From Taenia hydatigena (lineage: Eukaryota > Platyhelminthes > Cestoda > Cyclophyllidea > Taeniidae), in NCBI GenBank assembly GCA_036345935.2, contig JADWOT020000003.1, positions 20,168,509-20,232,508 on the forward strand: a stretch of 64,000 bases of DNA, given 5' to 3'. The position numbers were made by a program, and so were the translations under genes. Position 1 is the first letter of the stretch. Each line of letters starts with the position of its first letter. Below the pieces are notes generated by a model. The model did no database searches. It was not told the origin of the DNA and saw nothing but the letters and a program-made list of their open reading frames with translations. This document shows, one piece after another, positions 62,631 to 64,000 of the stretch.

Positions 62631-63763
62631 TTAGTCTAATTTGCTGGTTTTGCTACGACGACTGATGGTCTCGGGGAAGCGCTGACCCATCGCCGAATGC
62701 CCCGCAGTTAAAGTGCTATTTCCTCCAACGTTTCCACTCAGACCGCTCCACCCATGTTCGGTGTCGTCAGCATCCCAGTCCGAGTTCCACCAATCGCTTG
62801 ACTCCTCCTTTAACGGTAGCTTCTTAGTTTCTGAAATCGGGAAAAAAGAATAAACTTGAAGTTATAAGAAGATAGTAATCAGTCGAGAAATGAAGTGGCA
62901 TAAACGCACCCTCTGTGCGAGTGAGGTCGTCTCCAGAGAAGTCACCGCTCCATCCATCACCGTCGTTGATGTTCTCATCAAAACTCTTCACGTTTCGACC
63001 CAAACCACTGTAAAACGGGATAAAAGGCAACCCTGTGCCATAAATTATTAATAAATCAAATCAGGTAAGGATTTTACGACACGAAAGATGTGCTACAGAC
63101 ATAAAATCTAGCTGCCGATGTTACCACGACGCCGTCTGGCTAATTAAGGGTCCAGACCAAATGAATCAACGCCACAAACACGCACCAAGACACAATGCTC
63201 CGTTACACATGGACAGTAAAAGGAATGCACATAGCCATGGCTTACTCTGGTTGATTTACTGAATTATTTTAACAAACCAAAAAAAAAATTATTTTCAGCT
63301 GTGTTTCAGTCACGCGACTTCCTCAGGCGCCACAAAATAACGCAACGTCCAATTTTACAAGAATCAACTCACTTTTCCTCCTTATCTCCTTCCAGCTACA
63401 ATGATTAATGTGGGCTCAACAAAAAGCGAGGAAAACTCCTAGCTTGCCAACCGTGTGTAAAATTGACACCCACGCAATTATTGTTTTGGTGACAATGAGA
63501 CCTCGAATGGCCCTCCGTGGAAAAGTGAACGAATCACAAAAAAAGATGAGGATTATACGAAGCAAACTCAAATCAAGTCATGAATGCCGACAATGTCAGA
63601 AAAAATGTTCGCATTCAAAACTCCAGAAGTTTTCAATTCCGTAGTTGTTTTCCCATATCCCCTAGAAATCACCTCTTGCTCATTCCCGTCTGTCCGGTTG
63701 AGACCTTGCTGGCGCCATTTTAGGTACCCTAATAGTCCCTCCAAGTCCAAGGAAGAGCAGTCA
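62631..63763 (-). CDS. 3' end of a gene with Trp/Asp-rich tail, possibly SCYL1-like
   Basis: Four phase-matched minus-strand exons: 63763-63673, 63395-63373 (a 23-nt microexon encoding LEGDKEE), 63007-62910 and 62830-62631 with the stop. About 135 residues, upstream exons missing (entry phase 2). The tail is acidic and rich in Trp-Asp/Ser pairs (NDGDGWSGDFSGDD; SSDWWNSDWDADDTEHGWSG) and ends SRRSKTSKLD. Trp/Asp repeats close to a C-terminal Lys-x-x type coatomer-binding end are known for the pseudokinase SCYL1, whose C-terminus is RKLD; ArfGAP1-like proteins have related Trp-rich tails. The SCYL1 link is inference from the tail only, since the kinase-like and HEAT regions lie outside the window. 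Confidence 0.5.
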
Positions 63764-64000
63764 CTACAAGTAAACTTGACTAAGCCTCAGGCCTAGTTCC
63801 AGTATTCGCGCTGGCCAGCCGCTAGGTTCGTGCTGGCATGCCAGTCAGTCAAGACGTGGAGAACAAAACTCCAAATAGTGCCAATTGGTGAAAGCTTACA
63901 ACAACAGCTTTGAGGGCCCCAAAATAAGCGGAGAGAAGAAAATAAGTTTCAATAAGTGAAAGTTCCTTTCGCTTTTCCACTGGGTTCTCTGTTACATATG
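63764..64000. other. Window edge, probably intron
   Basis: Upstream of the first recognisable exon of the minus-strand gene; no further exon seen before the window ends. Confidence 0.4.

Noticed and set aside
1..64000. tRNA genes, rRNA, CRISPR arrays, bacterial-type operons
   Set aside because: I scanned for TPsiC-like GGTTC blocks and clover-leaf partners and for regularly spaced repeats and found none that hold up; the window is eukaryotic.

Overview
This is a eukaryotic nuclear window, AT-rich and intron-dense, that reads like a flatworm and most likely a tapeworm. The grounds are very short introns (about 26 to 75 nt) mixed with kilobase introns, small phase-consistent exons, long non-coding spacers, and a short LTR pair without an internal ORF of the TRIM type known from taeniid tapeworms. 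Species assignment is inference. I chained exons by hand, using GT/AG boundaries and phase matching, because most genes are split and long ORFs are rare.

Layout. 1-5.9 kb: no gene I can name, one orphan exon candidate at 3950-4091 (-). 5.9-15.2 kb (-): an 11-exon major facilitator transporter of the oxalate/formate-antiporter (OFA) type. 15.8-16.4 kb: TRIM-like LTR pair. 16.8-25.5 kb (+): an 11-exon receptor with the layout of a receptor guanylate cyclase, but with a PstS-like (type II periplasmic-binding-protein) ectodomain and a degenerate cyclase domain. 26.4-26.8 kb (-): a 106-residue unknown protein ending tail-to-tail with the receptor. 27.6-29.7 kb (+): TRMT10C (mitochondrial RNase P protein 1). 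30.3-31.1 and 41.7-42.5 kb: two almost identical copies of a 0.77 kb repeat in opposite orientation. 35.1-49.3 kb (+): a large multi-exon gene I do not recognise, ending in a coiled coil and a Ser/Gly-rich tail, with a candidate antisense gene (41.2-42.7 kb) inside one intron. 52.8-53.5 kb (+): a two-exon coding candidate. 57.8-58.0 kb (-): a 45-residue Cys/His-rich microprotein. 62.6-63.8 kb (-): 3' end of a gene with a Trp/Asp-rich tail and a KLD C-terminus, possibly SCYL1-like.

The genes do not form an operon-like functional unit. The item most worth following is the receptor at 16.8-25.5 kb: a phosphate-binding-protein-like sensor, one membrane span, a kinase-homology domain and a cyclase fold whose catalytic Asn and Arg positions are both Glu. 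This looks like a sensory receptor that signals without making cGMP itself, or only with a partner. The transporter is transcribed divergently from it, with the TRIM-like element in the shared upstream region.
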